From: Leptospira vanthielii serovar Holland str. Waz Holland = ATCC 700522
Lineage (GTDB): Bacteria > Spirochaetota > Leptospiria > Leptospirales > Leptospiraceae
NCBI RefSeq assembly: GCF_000332455.1
Contig: NZ_AOGY02000027.1
Span: forward strand, 62,001-126,000
Reading direction: 5' to 3'
DNA length: 64,000 nucleotides
Positions 34,679 to 43,618 of this stretch are shown here, piece after piece. Made by a program: the position numbers and the translations under genes. Every line of letters starts with the position of its first letter. Position 1 is the stretch's first letter. Below the pieces are notes generated by a model. The model saw nothing but the letters and a program-made list of their open reading frames with translations. It was not told the DNA's origin and did no database searches.

Positions 34679-35352
34679 ACTTAAAATTCAAACGAGTGAT
34701 CGTTACTTCGGGCCCAACTCGGGAATGGATTGATCCTGTACGTTATATCTCCAATGCCTCTTCTGGAAAGATGGGTTATGAAATAGCCAAATCTTTTTTG
34801 TTATATCCTGTCGAAGTGATTTACATCCACGGAAATACTTTGGAACGATATGCCAATGTTCCAGGTGCCAAACTCAATATTGAAGTGGAAACCACCATCC
34901 AATTACGAGATGCAGTTTTATCTCAGATTACTAACGATAGTTTGCTTGTGATGGCGGCGGCTCCTGCGGATTTTCGCCCCATCATGACAGCAGAACATAA
35001 AATCAAAAAAGAAAAAACTTCCGAAGGAACGAAAGGCCTTCTTCTTGAGTTAGAAGAAAATCCAGATGTATTACAACAAGTCACTGAATTTGTCTCCGAA
35101 CACAAAATAGAAAATTCGATTCGTGTGGGATTTGCTGCCGAAACTAGAGAACTTGAAAGGTATGCAAAAGACAAACTAACAAGAAAAGGTCTTCACTACA
35201 TTGTGGGAAACTATGTGGGTGCGGGCAAAGGGTTTGGAGAAGTGGATTCTAGCGTTCGTATCTTTAGTGGTAAGGGTTTGGAAAAAGAAATCGGACCATT
35301 ACCGAAAGAAAAAATCGCTGAAGCCTTGGTCCAATTTTTAGTGTCCGTTTGA
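34675..35352 (+). CDS. coaB: Phosphopantothenate-cysteine ligase (stand-alone CoaB)
   Basis: 225 residues with the CoaB core: [42 protein letters not shown] and the Lys-rich loop [10 protein letters not shown]. It joins cysteine to 4'-phosphopantothenate using a nucleotide-activated acyl intermediate, the step just before CoaC. It overlaps coaC by four bases, so equimolar production is likely. The 3' end overlaps the convergent DUF486 gene by 15 bp. Confidence 0.92.
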   Translation: MNLKFKRVIVTSGPTREWIDPVRYISNASSGKMGYEIAKSFLLYPVEVIYIHGNTLERYANVPGAKLNIEVETTIQLRDAVLSQITNDSLLVMAAAPADFRPIMTAEHKIKKEKTSEGTKGLLLELEENPDVLQQVTEFVSEHKIENSIRVGFAAETRELERYAKDKLTRKGLHYIVGNYVGAGKGFGEVDSSVRIFSGKGLEKEIGPLPKEKIAEALVQFLVSV

Positions 35353-35694
35353 TTTGTTTCCAAAACCAAACGCAAAATATCCCGCAAGAAGGATCAGTCC
35401 AAAACTTACGATATAATTCCATTTGAGTCGTTCTCCAAGGAAGAGAGTCGCGAACAAAATGAACACAAAGATAGTGATCATTTCTTGGATGATCTTTAAC
35501 TGGAACCCTTCGAATTTATAAACAGTATAACCAATGCGGTTTGCCGGAACCATAAGCACATATTCAAAAAATGCGATTCCCCAAGAAAAGAGAATGATAT
35601 AAAACATATTGCTGGATTTTGCAAACTTTAGGTGTCCATACCAGGCAAAGGTCATAAAAATATTGGAAAGGATCAGTAAGGCGATGGTGGTCAT
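35338..35694 (-). CDS. DUF486 family (DMT-like) small membrane protein
   Basis: 118 residues with four predicted membrane spans. The family pattern is clear: LLILSNIFMTFAWYGHLKF, SWGIAFFEYVLMVPANRIGY, FQLKIIQEMITIFVFILFA and a final span after LGERLKWNY. DUF486 proteins resemble half-size drug/metabolite transporters and have no established substrate. It is a single gene, convergent with coaB. Confidence 0.9.
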   Translation of the reverse strand: MTTIALLILSNIFMTFAWYGHLKFAKSSNMFYIILFSWGIAFFEYVLMVPANRIGYTVYKFEGFQLKIIQEMITIFVFILFATLFLGERLKWNYIVSFGLILLAGYFAFGFGNKSNGH

Positions 35695-35788
35695 TTTAGT
35701 CCCTTGGTTATATTCAAAGATTGATAAGGATTCATTTTATGAAAGCGGAAGGTTTACAGAAAAAGATTTAAGGATACGAGTCATTATT

Positions 35789-36556
35789 TTACTTCGGTAT
35801 TCCCTCTGGATAAACTTCGTTAAAAATTTCGGGAAGGATTTCTCCCGATTTCCCACCAAAGTGATGTTGTATGGAAGGAGTGAGGGATGTGGTTTCCGGA
35901 TTGATTTCGATTCCGAGTGCCCCATTGCGAATGGCAGTTAGAGCCAAATTGGTCGGAACCGAAACATTCGCACTAGTTCCGATCACAAACACAACATGGG
36001 CGACTTTACTTAGTTCCCAAGCTTTGGTAAGGAGTATATTGTCGTAACCTTCTCCAAACCAAACAATGTCTGGCCGTAACAAAGATTCACATGTCGTACA
36101 AAATTTGAGTCCCGGTTGGTTTAGGCCATCCTCTTCCAGATGGTATTTTGCCTGGCAGTGTGTACAACGTGCACGGAAAATATTACCATGAATTTCTAGT
36201 AGGTTCTTGCTCCCAGCTCTGGGATGGAGGCCATCTACATTTTGTGTGATGAGATTGACAAACGAAGAAGCTGTTTGCCATTTTGCAATTGTTAGGTGTC
36301 CGTCATTCGGTTTGGCCTCGTGGCAAATGCCTCGCCTCCAGTCATACCATTCCCAAACCACATCAGGATGTCTAACGAAGGCCTCGGGTGTGGCAAGTTC
36401 TTCTGCTTTGTAAGTTTTCCAATACCCACCCTCGCCACGAAAGGTCGGAATCCCACTTTCGTTAGAAATCCCGGCTCCCGTAAGAAACAAAATATTGCGG
36501 GCAGAACGGATTCGATGGATTACATCGGGAGGGAGGAGACTCATCTGTGGGATCAT
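35789..36556 (-). CDS. NAD-dependent deacylase, sirtuin (CobB-like)
   Basis: 255 residues. The NAD-binding GAGISNESGIPTFRG (near residue 27-41), catalytic TQNVDGLHPRAGS, HGN (near 125) and GTSANVSVP are all present. The zinc ribbon has CTHC and CTTC. WEWYDWRRG contains the Tyr-x-x-Arg pair that in SIRT5 and CobB recognises acidic acyl groups, so it may remove succinyl or malonyl as well as acetyl from lysine. Start at 36556 or four codons later (36544) cannot be separated from sequence. It faces away from the BioF-like gene. Confidence 0.93.
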   Translation of the reverse strand: MIPQMSLLPPDVIHRIRSARNILFLTGAGISNESGIPTFRGEGGYWKTYKAEELATPEAFVRHPDVVWEWYDWRRGICHEAKPNDGHLTIAKWQTASSFVNLITQNVDGLHPRAGSKNLLEIHGNIFRARCTHCQAKYHLEEDGLNQPGLKFCTTCESLLRPDIVWFGEGYDNILLTKAWELSKVAHVVFVIGTSANVSVPTNLALTAIRNGALGIEINPETTSLTPSIQHHFGGKSGEILPEIFNEVYPEGIPK

Positions 36557-36617
36557 TCTAACAAAATGGGTAAAAAATTAAATCGGAAAATATTAAGGAA
36601 AAAGAAAACTGGTAGTT

Positions 36618-37775
36618 GTGGCAGACCATTGGACAGAAGTCCAAAAGAAATTAGATTCCATTCGTGAAAAACAATTGTTTCGGGAAACTCGTTCCTACCA
36701 GGGAATTGACTTTTGTTCTAACGACTATATGGGACTTGCAACTAAGCCGAGTATGTTGGAATTTTTCCAATCGAAGAAGGATATTTATCCCTTTGGTTCG
36801 ACTGCTTCTCGATTGGTCCGGGGCAATACCACTTCCATGGAACAGTTTGAATCTGCATTTGCGAGTTTTGTAGAAGGGGAGGCAGCTCTTCTTGTTTCCA
36901 CTGGTTTTACAGCAAATTTTGGTCTTTTGGATTCGATTGCAGCCCCCGATTGTTATGTGTTTACCGATCGCCTCAACCATGCATCCATTTTAGATGGAAT
37001 TCGTATAGCCGGTGCAAAGAAAAAATACTACAACCATCTGGATTTAGGCCACCTGCGATCTCTCTTAGAAAAACTAGACTTGGAAGATCCTACACGGAAG
37101 AATAAACGCATCGTCGTTACCGAATCTCTGTTTAGTATGGATGGAGATTCTCCCGACTTAAAAACCCTTTTGTCTTTAAAAAAAGAATTTGGATTTGTCC
37201 TCGTATTGGATGAAGCCCATGCCTTCGGAATTTATGGCCCTAGTGGGAAGGGACTTGTCTTTCAAGACCTTGACCCTTCGGATATCCAATCTATCGATTA
37301 CCGGGTTTATACATTAGGAAAATCTTTAGGACTTGAAGGTGGAATCATTGTTACAAAACAAATTGGTCGTGATCACTTAGTGAATGTAATGCGGTCTTTT
37401 ATTTTTTCTACGGCTCCGCTTCCTATGATTTCGGAACTCGCCTTTTTTGCACTTTCGTTATTAGGTTCTATGGACAAAGAAAGAGAAAATCTTTTATCCC
37501 TTGCAAATAAGCTAAAGGATTCATTAAAACAGAATGGATTTTTGATTACCGATTCCACATCGCATATTGTTCCCATCTTACTTGAGACAGAAAAACAGGC
37601 GTTATTCTATGCAGCGTATTTACAGGAAAAGGGATTGGACGTGCGGGCCATCAGGCCCCCGACAGTTTCCACTCCGCGTTTACGGATTAGTTTGAATGCA
37701 AAATTAACGTTGGAGAGCATCCACCGATTGGTGGAAGAACTCATCCTGGTTCGAAAGAAGTGGAATTCTCTCTAG
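36618..37775 (+). CDS. 8-amino-7-oxononanoate synthase-like (alpha-oxoamine synthase, BioF type)
   Basis: 385 residues from a GTG. Alpha-oxoamine synthase motifs: DFCSNDYMGLA, GSTASRLVRGN, LNHASILDGIR, VTESLFSMDGD, LDEAHAFGIYG, and the PLP lysine in VYTLGKSLGLEGG (near residue 237). BioF joins pimeloyl-ACP or pimeloyl-CoA with alanine in biotin synthesis. The length and motifs fit BioF well, but Kbl- and SPT-type relatives share them, and no other bio gene is adjacent, so exact substrate is inferred. The PLP lysine follows TLG as in BioF (GTLGKALG). Confidence 0.83.
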   Translation: MADHWTEVQKKLDSIREKQLFRETRSYQGIDFCSNDYMGLATKPSMLEFFQSKKDIYPFGSTASRLVRGNTTSMEQFESAFASFVEGEAALLVSTGFTANFGLLDSIAAPDCYVFTDRLNHASILDGIRIAGAKKKYYNHLDLGHLRSLLEKLDLEDPTRKNKRIVVTESLFSMDGDSPDLKTLLSLKKEFGFVLVLDEAHAFGIYGPSGKGLVFQDLDPSDIQSIDYRVYTLGKSLGLEGGIIVTKQIGRDHLVNVMRSFIFSTAPLPMISELAFFALSLLGSMDKERENLLSLANKLKDSLKQNGFLITDSTSHIVPILLETEKQALFYAAYLQEKGLDVRAIRPPTVSTPRLRISLNAKLTLESIHRLVEELILVRKKWNSL

Positions 37776-37894
37776 TCAAATTCTAATTCTCAAACTACCA
37801 ATGGGAGGATTTAGTTTATTCTAAGGAATCTATCCAATATATAGTTCTTTAAATGAATCTATTGTTTTAATTAAAGAATATTTGTCCTAGACAC

Positions 37895-38560
37895 TTAGGT
37901 TTCTTCTTCGAATTTACGGATTTTGTTTTTGATTTCTTCGGTGGTAGACTTTTGGTCACTTGATGGCTTTGAATTTGCCTCTGGAGTTTCCTTCTTTTTT
38001 CTGGTCCCAAATTTATAGATTCCAAAAAGTCCCAGAACACCTAATGCGAATAAGGTGAAGTTGATCCAAGTTCCATCTGGTTGTGCTAAAATTTTTGGTC
38101 CAAAACCATAAACTATGGAATCTACCATTCCCTGGTTTCCGTTTTCCTGAAACATCATCACAATGGGGTCTTTTAAAACAGAATCTCCAAAACCATTTTC
38201 CATTTTTGAAATGATTTCCTCTTCCTTCATTCCGTCTTTGATTCGGTTTTCGATAAAGGTTTTGAGGTAACTTGAAGCCGCACACATATTAAACGAACAA
38301 GATTGGATGGGAAGACTCGGTAAACAGATACAACGAATTTGTTCGGTCACTTTTAAGAAGGTTTGGATTTGACCTTCTTCTTTTAGGTTGGTAGTTGTTT
38401 TCTGTGCCAATAAAAGGTTTGGCAATAGGAGAAAGAAACCAAAGAACACGATCCAGACTTTTGATTTGGATCCTATGGCAGTCAATCTTCCTAGTGGGAA
38501 CGATTGCGAAAAAACCATCCTCAATTGGTGGTTTCTGTGATAAAAAAATTCTTTTTTCAT
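37895..38560 (-). CDS. CcmH/CycL-like cytochrome c maturation protein
   Basis: 221 residues. An N-terminal span (IVFFGFFLLLPNLLLA, about 35-50) is followed by a short periplasmic CcmH-type domain: IRCICLPSLPIQSCSFNMCA, then IKDGMKEEEIISKMENGFGD and LKDPIV. A second span (about 165-182) precedes a charged tail. CcmH normally has LRCxxC to reduce the apocytochrome. Here the first pair reads CIC (CxC) with two further cysteines close by, so redox behaviour may differ. It lies three bases after ccmF, making the order ccmE-ccmF-ccmH-like. Confidence 0.75.
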   Translation of the reverse strand: MKKEFFYHRNHQLRMVFSQSFPLGRLTAIGSKSKVWIVFFGFFLLLPNLLLAQKTTTNLKEEGQIQTFLKVTEQIRCICLPSLPIQSCSFNMCAASSYLKTFIENRIKDGMKEEEIISKMENGFGDSVLKDPIVMMFQENGNQGMVDSIVYGFGPKILAQPDGTWINFTLFALGVLGLFGIYKFGTRKKKETPEANSKPSSDQKSTTEEIKNKIRKFEEET

Positions 38561-38563
38561 CTG

Positions 38564-40762
38564 TTAACCTACCGTCTTCTTTTTGGTTTCCCCAAGAGGG
38601 AGTAACAAAAAAATTCCAGAAAGGAAATAAAGTAAAGATCCAAGCCAAATGAGTTTTACCAGTGGATTCACCCAAACTTCTAAGTTCGCAACAATCTGTT
38701 TTGGGAAGTTGAGAAAAAATTTGAGTTTGTCCATTTCACTTCCTGGTGTGAAGTAATACTGCATAAACATCAAAGGTAGATCTGGGTTTTCAGATTTGAG
38801 ATCGGAAGTTTCAATCGCACCAAGTTGGATGTAAAAATCTTCTTTTGCCATAGAGAGGATAGCCGGTTCACTGGTGGGAATGTGAGTTTCGAAATCTCCT
38901 GTTAGGTGAGAGATCTGTGGGTAAAACCTACGTTCGGTAACTAAATCCGAAAGTTTTTCTGTTCCTCGAAAGATTCCGTATGTTCCCTCTTGGGAAACAA
39001 TCACATTTTGAATGTTAGGTTCTCCACCAAGGCCTGAAATTAGGACCGGTTTTAATTTGAGAGTAGAGGCCTCTATTTGATACCCACCAATCATTGCTTT
39101 GTCGATGGACTGATAAACTATCTCTTCAGAAGTGGGCGGTTGGAGTTCATAAAAAAATCGGACGGATGTATTGATTTTAAATGCGTTTCCCGCATACCCA
39201 ATAAAAATAAGAACTAGTGAAAAGTGAACTAAATACCCACCATACCGACGTTTGTTTTTGAGTAACATTCGGTATCCGGCCACAAAAAAATTCTCGTTTT
39301 TAAACTCTTCTCGCCGAGCTCTAATCCCTCTGTAATATTCTTGTATGATCCCTGATATGGTAAAAATACCGATGGTAACCGTAAGAACCGAATACACTTC
39401 GGCAAGTACGTCCCCATACTTACTATCTGGTTTGGTAAAGTTTTGGGAATAGAAAAGGATGTACAAACCGCCACCAATGATCCCCGCAATAAAAGGTTTC
39501 AGAAGAGTGGAAAAAAAGACAGCACCTGCTCCCTTTCTCCAAGCTAAAAGTGGTGCCGATCCCATAAGAAGTAAAAGAAAAATCCCAGCAGGGACTCCCC
39601 AGGAGTTAAACCAAGGAGCCTTAAATTCTTTTCCATACAAAAGCGGGGAAAAGACACCTAACAGAATTGCTGCGGTCGAGAGGACGAGTAAAAAGTTGTT
39701 TAAAAGAAAACTTCCTTCTTTGGAAGTGATGGCTTCCAAGTTTCTTTCTGGAGTGAGGTTTTTTCTTCTATAAATCACAAAACCAGTGAAGAAAAGAAAA
39801 CTACCAATGATGTAGATGATAAAAGGTGTGCCAATCGTAGACTTAGAAAAACTATGTGGGCCTTCGAGAACCCCGGAACGAGTGATCCAGGTTCCAAGCA
39901 AACTAAAATGAAAAGCAAGGATCACAAGTAACATATTCCAAAACTTCAACATCCCTCGACGTTCTTGGATCACAACCGAATGGACAAAGGCACTGGTAAG
40001 AAGCCAAGGCATTAGTGATGCATTCTCTACCGGATCCCATGCCCAATACCCACCCCAACCTAACTCTTCATAGGCCCACTTCGACCCGAGTAAAATTCCT
40101 GTTCCGAGAAAGAACCAAGAAAACAGAGTCCATTTGCGGATGAACTTCATCCAATCTTCAGAAAGTTGTCCTGACACAAGAGCTGACATAGCAATGGCAA
40201 AAGGAATCGATATACTTACATAACCAATATAAAGGATGGGTGGATGGATGATCATCGCCCAATGTTGGAGGAGGGGATTGAGGCCCCGGCCTGCCGCAGC
40301 TTCTGGAACAAACTCACGGAATGGTTGGGCATCTCCATAAAAAACAGCAAGAAAAGAAAAAAATCCAGATAATACCGCGAGGATGAGATTCATCATAGGG
40401 ATTCTGTCTTCAATGGACTTACGAGTTTGCCATAACACGATAAAGGTGAATACGTTTAGAATCAAATTCCAAAATAACAAACTTCCAGAAGAACCTGACC
40501 AGATCGATGTCATTTTATAGAACAAAGGTAAGTGTTCGCTGGAATGCATGACTACATAATAGTTGCTATAGTCTGACCTGGCGAGTTGTGTTAATAAAAC
40601 TGTAAATGTTAATACAATGACAAATGGATTTGTCATTAAAGCAAGACGGCCAAGTTCAATGGATTTTCGATCTTGTTTATAAATTCCGTAGATGGTTTGT
40701 AATGCGGAAAAAACTAAAATGGCAAGAGAGGCTGCAAGAAGGATGGTTCCTAAATTATTCAT
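38564..40762 (-). CDS. ccmF: Heme lyase CcmF
   Basis: 732 residues and about 14 membrane spans. The tryptophan-rich WWD domain is WGGYWAWDPVENASLMPWL (near residue 237), and conserved histidines lie in WAMIIHPPILYIGY and AFVHSVVIQERRG. A large periplasmic loop lies near 560-690. CcmF takes heme from holo-CcmE and joins it to CxxCH apocytochromes at the outer face of the inner membrane. The start overlaps the ccmE stop by four bases. ccmABCD are not in the window. Confidence 0.93.
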   Translation of the reverse strand: MNNLGTILLAASLAILVFSALQTIYGIYKQDRKSIELGRLALMTNPFVIVLTFTVLLTQLARSDYSNYYVVMHSSEHLPLFYKMTSIWSGSSGSLLFWNLILNVFTFIVLWQTRKSIEDRIPMMNLILAVLSGFFSFLAVFYGDAQPFREFVPEAAAGRGLNPLLQHWAMIIHPPILYIGYVSISIPFAIAMSALVSGQLSEDWMKFIRKWTLFSWFFLGTGILLGSKWAYEELGWGGYWAWDPVENASLMPWLLTSAFVHSVVIQERRGMLKFWNMLLVILAFHFSLLGTWITRSGVLEGPHSFSKSTIGTPFIIYIIGSFLFFTGFVIYRRKNLTPERNLEAITSKEGSFLLNNFLLVLSTAAILLGVFSPLLYGKEFKAPWFNSWGVPAGIFLLLLMGSAPLLAWRKGAGAVFFSTLLKPFIAGIIGGGLYILFYSQNFTKPDSKYGDVLAEVYSVLTVTIGIFTISGIIQEYYRGIRARREEFKNENFFVAGYRMLLKNKRRYGGYLVHFSLVLIFIGYAGNAFKINTSVRFFYELQPPTSEEIVYQSIDKAMIGGYQIEASTLKLKPVLISGLGGEPNIQNVIVSQEGTYGIFRGTEKLSDLVTERRFYPQISHLTGDFETHIPTSEPAILSMAKEDFYIQLGAIETSDLKSENPDLPLMFMQYYFTPGSEMDKLKFFLNFPKQIVANLEVWVNPLVKLIWLGSLLYFLSGIFLLLPLGETKKKTVG

Positions 40763-41151
40763 TTTTCCTCAGCGTATCCCGCTTCATATTTGGAGGCACA
40801 TTTTGCTTCTACATGGGAAGCAACGAGTACCCCGTGATCCAACTTTCCGTCCACTCGGGCTCTTGCTCCTTCTTTAAAGGCATCTGGCAAAAGAGTGGCT
40901 CCTGTAAAAAATACAGGGATGATTTGATCATTCAGTTCCAAATCAAATTTGGCTTTTTTTCCTTCCCGGACAAGGCTCCCTACCCGCACAAACCCACGCA
41001 CACGAAGATTTTGGTCTGAGTATTTGGTTTGGTTTGCTGCCAGTTCGGAGGCATCCAGAAGGAGATAGGAAGTTTCCTGCGAGGAAAAATAAGCAATCCC
41101 GCCGAGTGAAAGTCCAATGAGAAACAAAAGAGTTAAAAACTTACGATTCAT
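40759..41151 (-). CDS. ccmE: Cytochrome c maturation heme chaperone CcmE, cysteine type
   Basis: 130 residues: one N-terminal anchor (FLTLLFLIGLSLGGIAYF) and the OB-fold barrel (LRVRGFVRVGSLVREGK, then IPVFFTGATLLPDAFKEG and HGVLVASHVEAKCASKYE). In classical CcmE the heme-binding residue is His in an HxxxY motif. Here it is Cys in CASKY, the CxxxY variant known from some deltaproteobacteria and archaea. It carries heme between CcmC/D and CcmF. In the described natural Cys-type system CcmH is absent, yet here a CcmH-like gene is two genes away. Confidence 0.92.
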   Translation of the reverse strand: MNRKFLTLLFLIGLSLGGIAYFSSQETSYLLLDASELAANQTKYSDQNLRVRGFVRVGSLVREGKKAKFDLELNDQIIPVFFTGATLLPDAFKEGARARVDGKLDHGVLVASHVEAKCASKYEAGYAEEK

Positions 41152-41251
41152 AATCCATTCTTTAGACGGATTCCCGTCTTTCCTCTAACCTCTCTGATTG
41201 CAAGTTTCGGTCAAACAAAAAGGTCTTAAAAAAACGGCAGAATTGGGAGCG

Positions 41252-42028
41252 TTATAAATAGGATTTGGCACGATACACAAAATATCCCACCCATTCTTTG
41301 ATGGCGAGAGTGGTTTGGTCCAAAAATCCTGCGGAGGGAATGTAAAGTTCAAAGGCTCCCGCTTGCAGATTGGTGGCACGGTAGTCTGTGGGAAAGGAAA
41401 CAAACTGGATGTTTTGTTTTTCGAAACATCCAGCCGCACGTTTTATATGAAAGGCAGAAGTAATAAGAATTGCGGACTCTAATTTTTTTTCGACCAGTAA
41501 CTTCTTAGTTTCAACAGCATTTTCATAAGTATTTCGTGATTTGTTTTCCCAAATTAAATCTTTTTCAGGAACCCCAAGCCCTAAAAATAATTCTTTTGCT
41601 AAGTCAGCTTCCTTGTAGGTATCAGCAAAGAGAAGCCCTGATCCACCGGTAAAAAGGATTTTTTTTACCTTCCCGGTCTTATAAAGTCTGATGGCATCAG
41701 TCAATCGGTCAGCGGAGTCTGTGAGTTCAGGTCTTCCTGGATGTAGGGATATGGTTTGGATCATTCCACCTAACACAATCGCTACGTCTGCTTTAGGGAC
41801 ATTGGAAATGGCTATTGGTGGGTAATCTTTTTCGAGAGATTGAAGTAGGAAGTTCGCAACATAAGCGTTAGATGCCAGATATAAAAACAAAATGATTTGA
41901 AAAAGTCGAAATTTTCCGTGTCCCGATTTTGTTTTTAGGATGAGTAAGAAGGACAAAAGGAAAAAAACAGGTAGTGGGTAGAGTAGAACGGTTCCGAACT
42001 TGGAAAGAGTAAAAAAGATTGAATCCAT
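41252..42028 (-). CDS. YdcF/ElyC-type DUF218 membrane protein
   Basis: 258 residues. Two N-terminal spans (about 10-30 and 40-60) precede the DUF218 domain (from about 80): VAIVLGGMIQ, RLTDAIRLYKTGKVKKILFTGGSG, SRNTYENAVETKKLL and ILITSAFHIKRA. Relatives ElyC and SanA affect envelope integrity and peptidoglycan or lipid-carrier homeostasis, with an exact reaction not settled. It lies 100 bp before ccmE on the same strand. A small inverted repeat AGACGG-ATTC-CCGTCT (41164-41179) lies in that gap. Confidence 0.88.
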   Translation of the reverse strand: MDSIFFTLSKFGTVLLYPLPVFFLLSFLLILKTKSGHGKFRLFQIILFLYLASNAYVANFLLQSLEKDYPPIAISNVPKADVAIVLGGMIQTISLHPGRPELTDSADRLTDAIRLYKTGKVKKILFTGGSGLLFADTYKEADLAKELFLGLGVPEKDLIWENKSRNTYENAVETKKLLVEKKLESAILITSAFHIKRAAGCFEKQNIQFVSFPTDYRATNLQAGAFELYIPSAGFLDQTTLAIKEWVGYFVYRAKSYL

Positions 42029-42058
42029 AGGTAGTAGGATTCTGAAAGTAAAGGAATC

Positions 42059-42460
42059 TTACCAGTCTAAATCAGGACCTAAAACGCCTATCCCGCTTCC
42101 CCAATATTGGGAAGGGTGAGGGTAACGAACCGAAATTCCTAAGGGGGAACGAGAAAATTTCCAGTCCCTTGCAATTTGTTTTCGCTGTTGGATTTGTTCC
42201 TCGGGAACAGAACTTTCGATTGTGTTTAAATACACTTTTGTCATTTCTACCCATTCTTTGATGGCAAAAGGATTTTGTTTTTTCAAATCTTGGATTAAAA
42301 TTCTTAGTGCGAATTCGGCGTCTTCTCGGAGGTCACGAGCAATTTCAGAAACTTCCGCATTGGCCCCAAAGACAGTTTCACTTCCTTCTGTCCGGTCCAC
42401 CGTTTCTCTCCATTTTGCATAGGCAATCATCAAATCTTTTGTTTCTTTATGCCTAAACAT
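42059..42460 (-). CDS. Hypothetical protein
   Basis: 133 residues, soluble, acidic and helical in the first 100 residues, followed by a Pro/Gly-rich tail (GISVRYPHPSQYWGSGIGV). No family recognised and no motif visible. Two starts are possible, the ATG at 42460, which overlaps the divergent hydrolase gene by 12 bp, and the ATG at 42430, which does not. Neither has a good ribosome site. It is followed 30 bp later by the DUF218 gene on the same strand. Confidence 0.55.
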   Translation of the reverse strand: MFRHKETKDLMIAYAKWRETVDRTEGSETVFGANAEVSEIARDLREDAEFALRILIQDLKKQNPFAIKEWVEMTKVYLNTIESSVPEEQIQQRKQIARDWKFSRSPLGISVRYPHPSQYWGSGIGVLGPDLDW

Positions 42461-43573
42461 GGTAACAAAACAATTGTTCTAGTCTCAAAAAAACGCAATC
42501 GAAAATTCCCAATAGAGGAAGTTTGTTTTCGTCTAATCCTCGTGAAGTTCCTATCTTTTGTCCCCTTAATTCTCTTTTTTGTTTTGTCCTGTTTTGCAGA
42601 TGCAAGTGTTCGTAAATCCCACCATACAGCAAACGGATTTAAAAACCCAAACCCCAACTTTGAAACCAAAGGTTTTTGGGATGTCATCTCTTGGCAATTC
42701 CTACGTTTCCAACTTCCCTATAGTTTGGATCCAAAAGATTATCCTCCTTTTCCTATCATGCCAAATGATGGCAAACAATTGCAGACTAACAAATCAAAAC
42801 TTTCTGTCACTTGGGTGGGACATGCCACAACTCTCATTCAAATCGATGGAGTGAATATACTGACAGATCCCATTTGGAGCGAAAGGTGTTCGCCTGTAAG
42901 TTTTATTGGTCCCAAACGTTACACTCCCCCTGGAATCAAAATTGAAGACTTACCTCGAATCGATATTGTGATTTTATCACACAATCATTACGACCACACC
43001 GATTTACCCACTCTCAGACAATTAGAAGAAAAGTTCCATCCCCTTGTATTCACTGGAATTGGGAACAATAAACTATTGTTAGCTGAAGGTTTGAAAAATG
43101 TAAAGGAAATGGATTGGTGGGAAGAAACAAAAACGAAAGAATTATCTATCACTTTCACTCCAACCCAACACTTTAGTGGGCGTGGGTTACTCGACAGGGA
43201 TGAAACTCTCTGGGGAAGTTACTTGATTTCGGGAGAAAAGGAAAAAGTCTACTTCGGGGGAGACACCGGCTTTTATACCCATTTTCGCGAAATCGCAGAA
43301 CGATTTGGGCCTGTTGACGTTGCAATTTTACCAGTTGGAGCAACGGAACCCCGCTGGATGATGGCGCCCGTACACATCGATCCCAAAGAAACAGTGAAGG
43401 CTTTTATGGATCTGAAAGCCAAGTATTTGGTTCCTATGCACTATATGACCTTTGTTCTTTCGGATGAACCCTTGGATTCTCCTGTGCCCCGCACTAAAGA
43501 AGAGTTAAAACAAGCGGGAATCTCAGAAGCACAATTTGTTCCTTTAAAAATTGGAGAATCTCGCTTTTTTTAG
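42449..43573 (+). CDS. NAPE-PLD-like metallo-beta-lactamase-fold hydrolase, probable lipoprotein
   Basis: 374 residues from the ATG at 42449. A GTG at 42542 would give VKFLSFVPLILFFVLSC, a compact signal peptide ending in a lipobox, which is a credible alternative start. The catalytic domain (from about 110) reads WVGHATTLIQIDGVNILTDP, SHNHYDH (near residue 175), FTPTQHFSGRG, VYFGGDTGF and MHYMTF, all zinc ligands of the Lactamase_B_2 group. The layout is closest to N-acyl-phosphatidylethanolamine phospholipase D relatives, with possible action on phospholipids or N-acyl lipids. Localisation at a membrane fits this. Confidence 0.85.
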   Translation: MPKHGNKTIVLVSKKRNRKFPIEEVCFRLILVKFLSFVPLILFFVLSCFADASVRKSHHTANGFKNPNPNFETKGFWDVISWQFLRFQLPYSLDPKDYPPFPIMPNDGKQLQTNKSKLSVTWVGHATTLIQIDGVNILTDPIWSERCSPVSFIGPKRYTPPGIKIEDLPRIDIVILSHNHYDHTDLPTLRQLEEKFHPLVFTGIGNNKLLLAEGLKNVKEMDWWEETKTKELSITFTPTQHFSGRGLLDRDETLWGSYLISGEKEKVYFGGDTGFYTHFREIAERFGPVDVAILPVGATEPRWMMAPVHIDPKETVKAFMDLKAKYLVPMHYMTFVLSDEPLDSPVPRTKEELKQAGISEAQFVPLKIGESRFF

Positions 43574-43618
43574 TTCCAAGTGGTTTCGATTTCAGGTAAG
43601 CTGTCCTAAAAAAATAGG

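Noticed and set aside
37845..37878. TTCTTTAA/TTAAAGAA inverted repeat between convergent genes
   Set aside because: All-AT-rich arms with an 18-base loop in AT-rich DNA; not convincing as a terminator.
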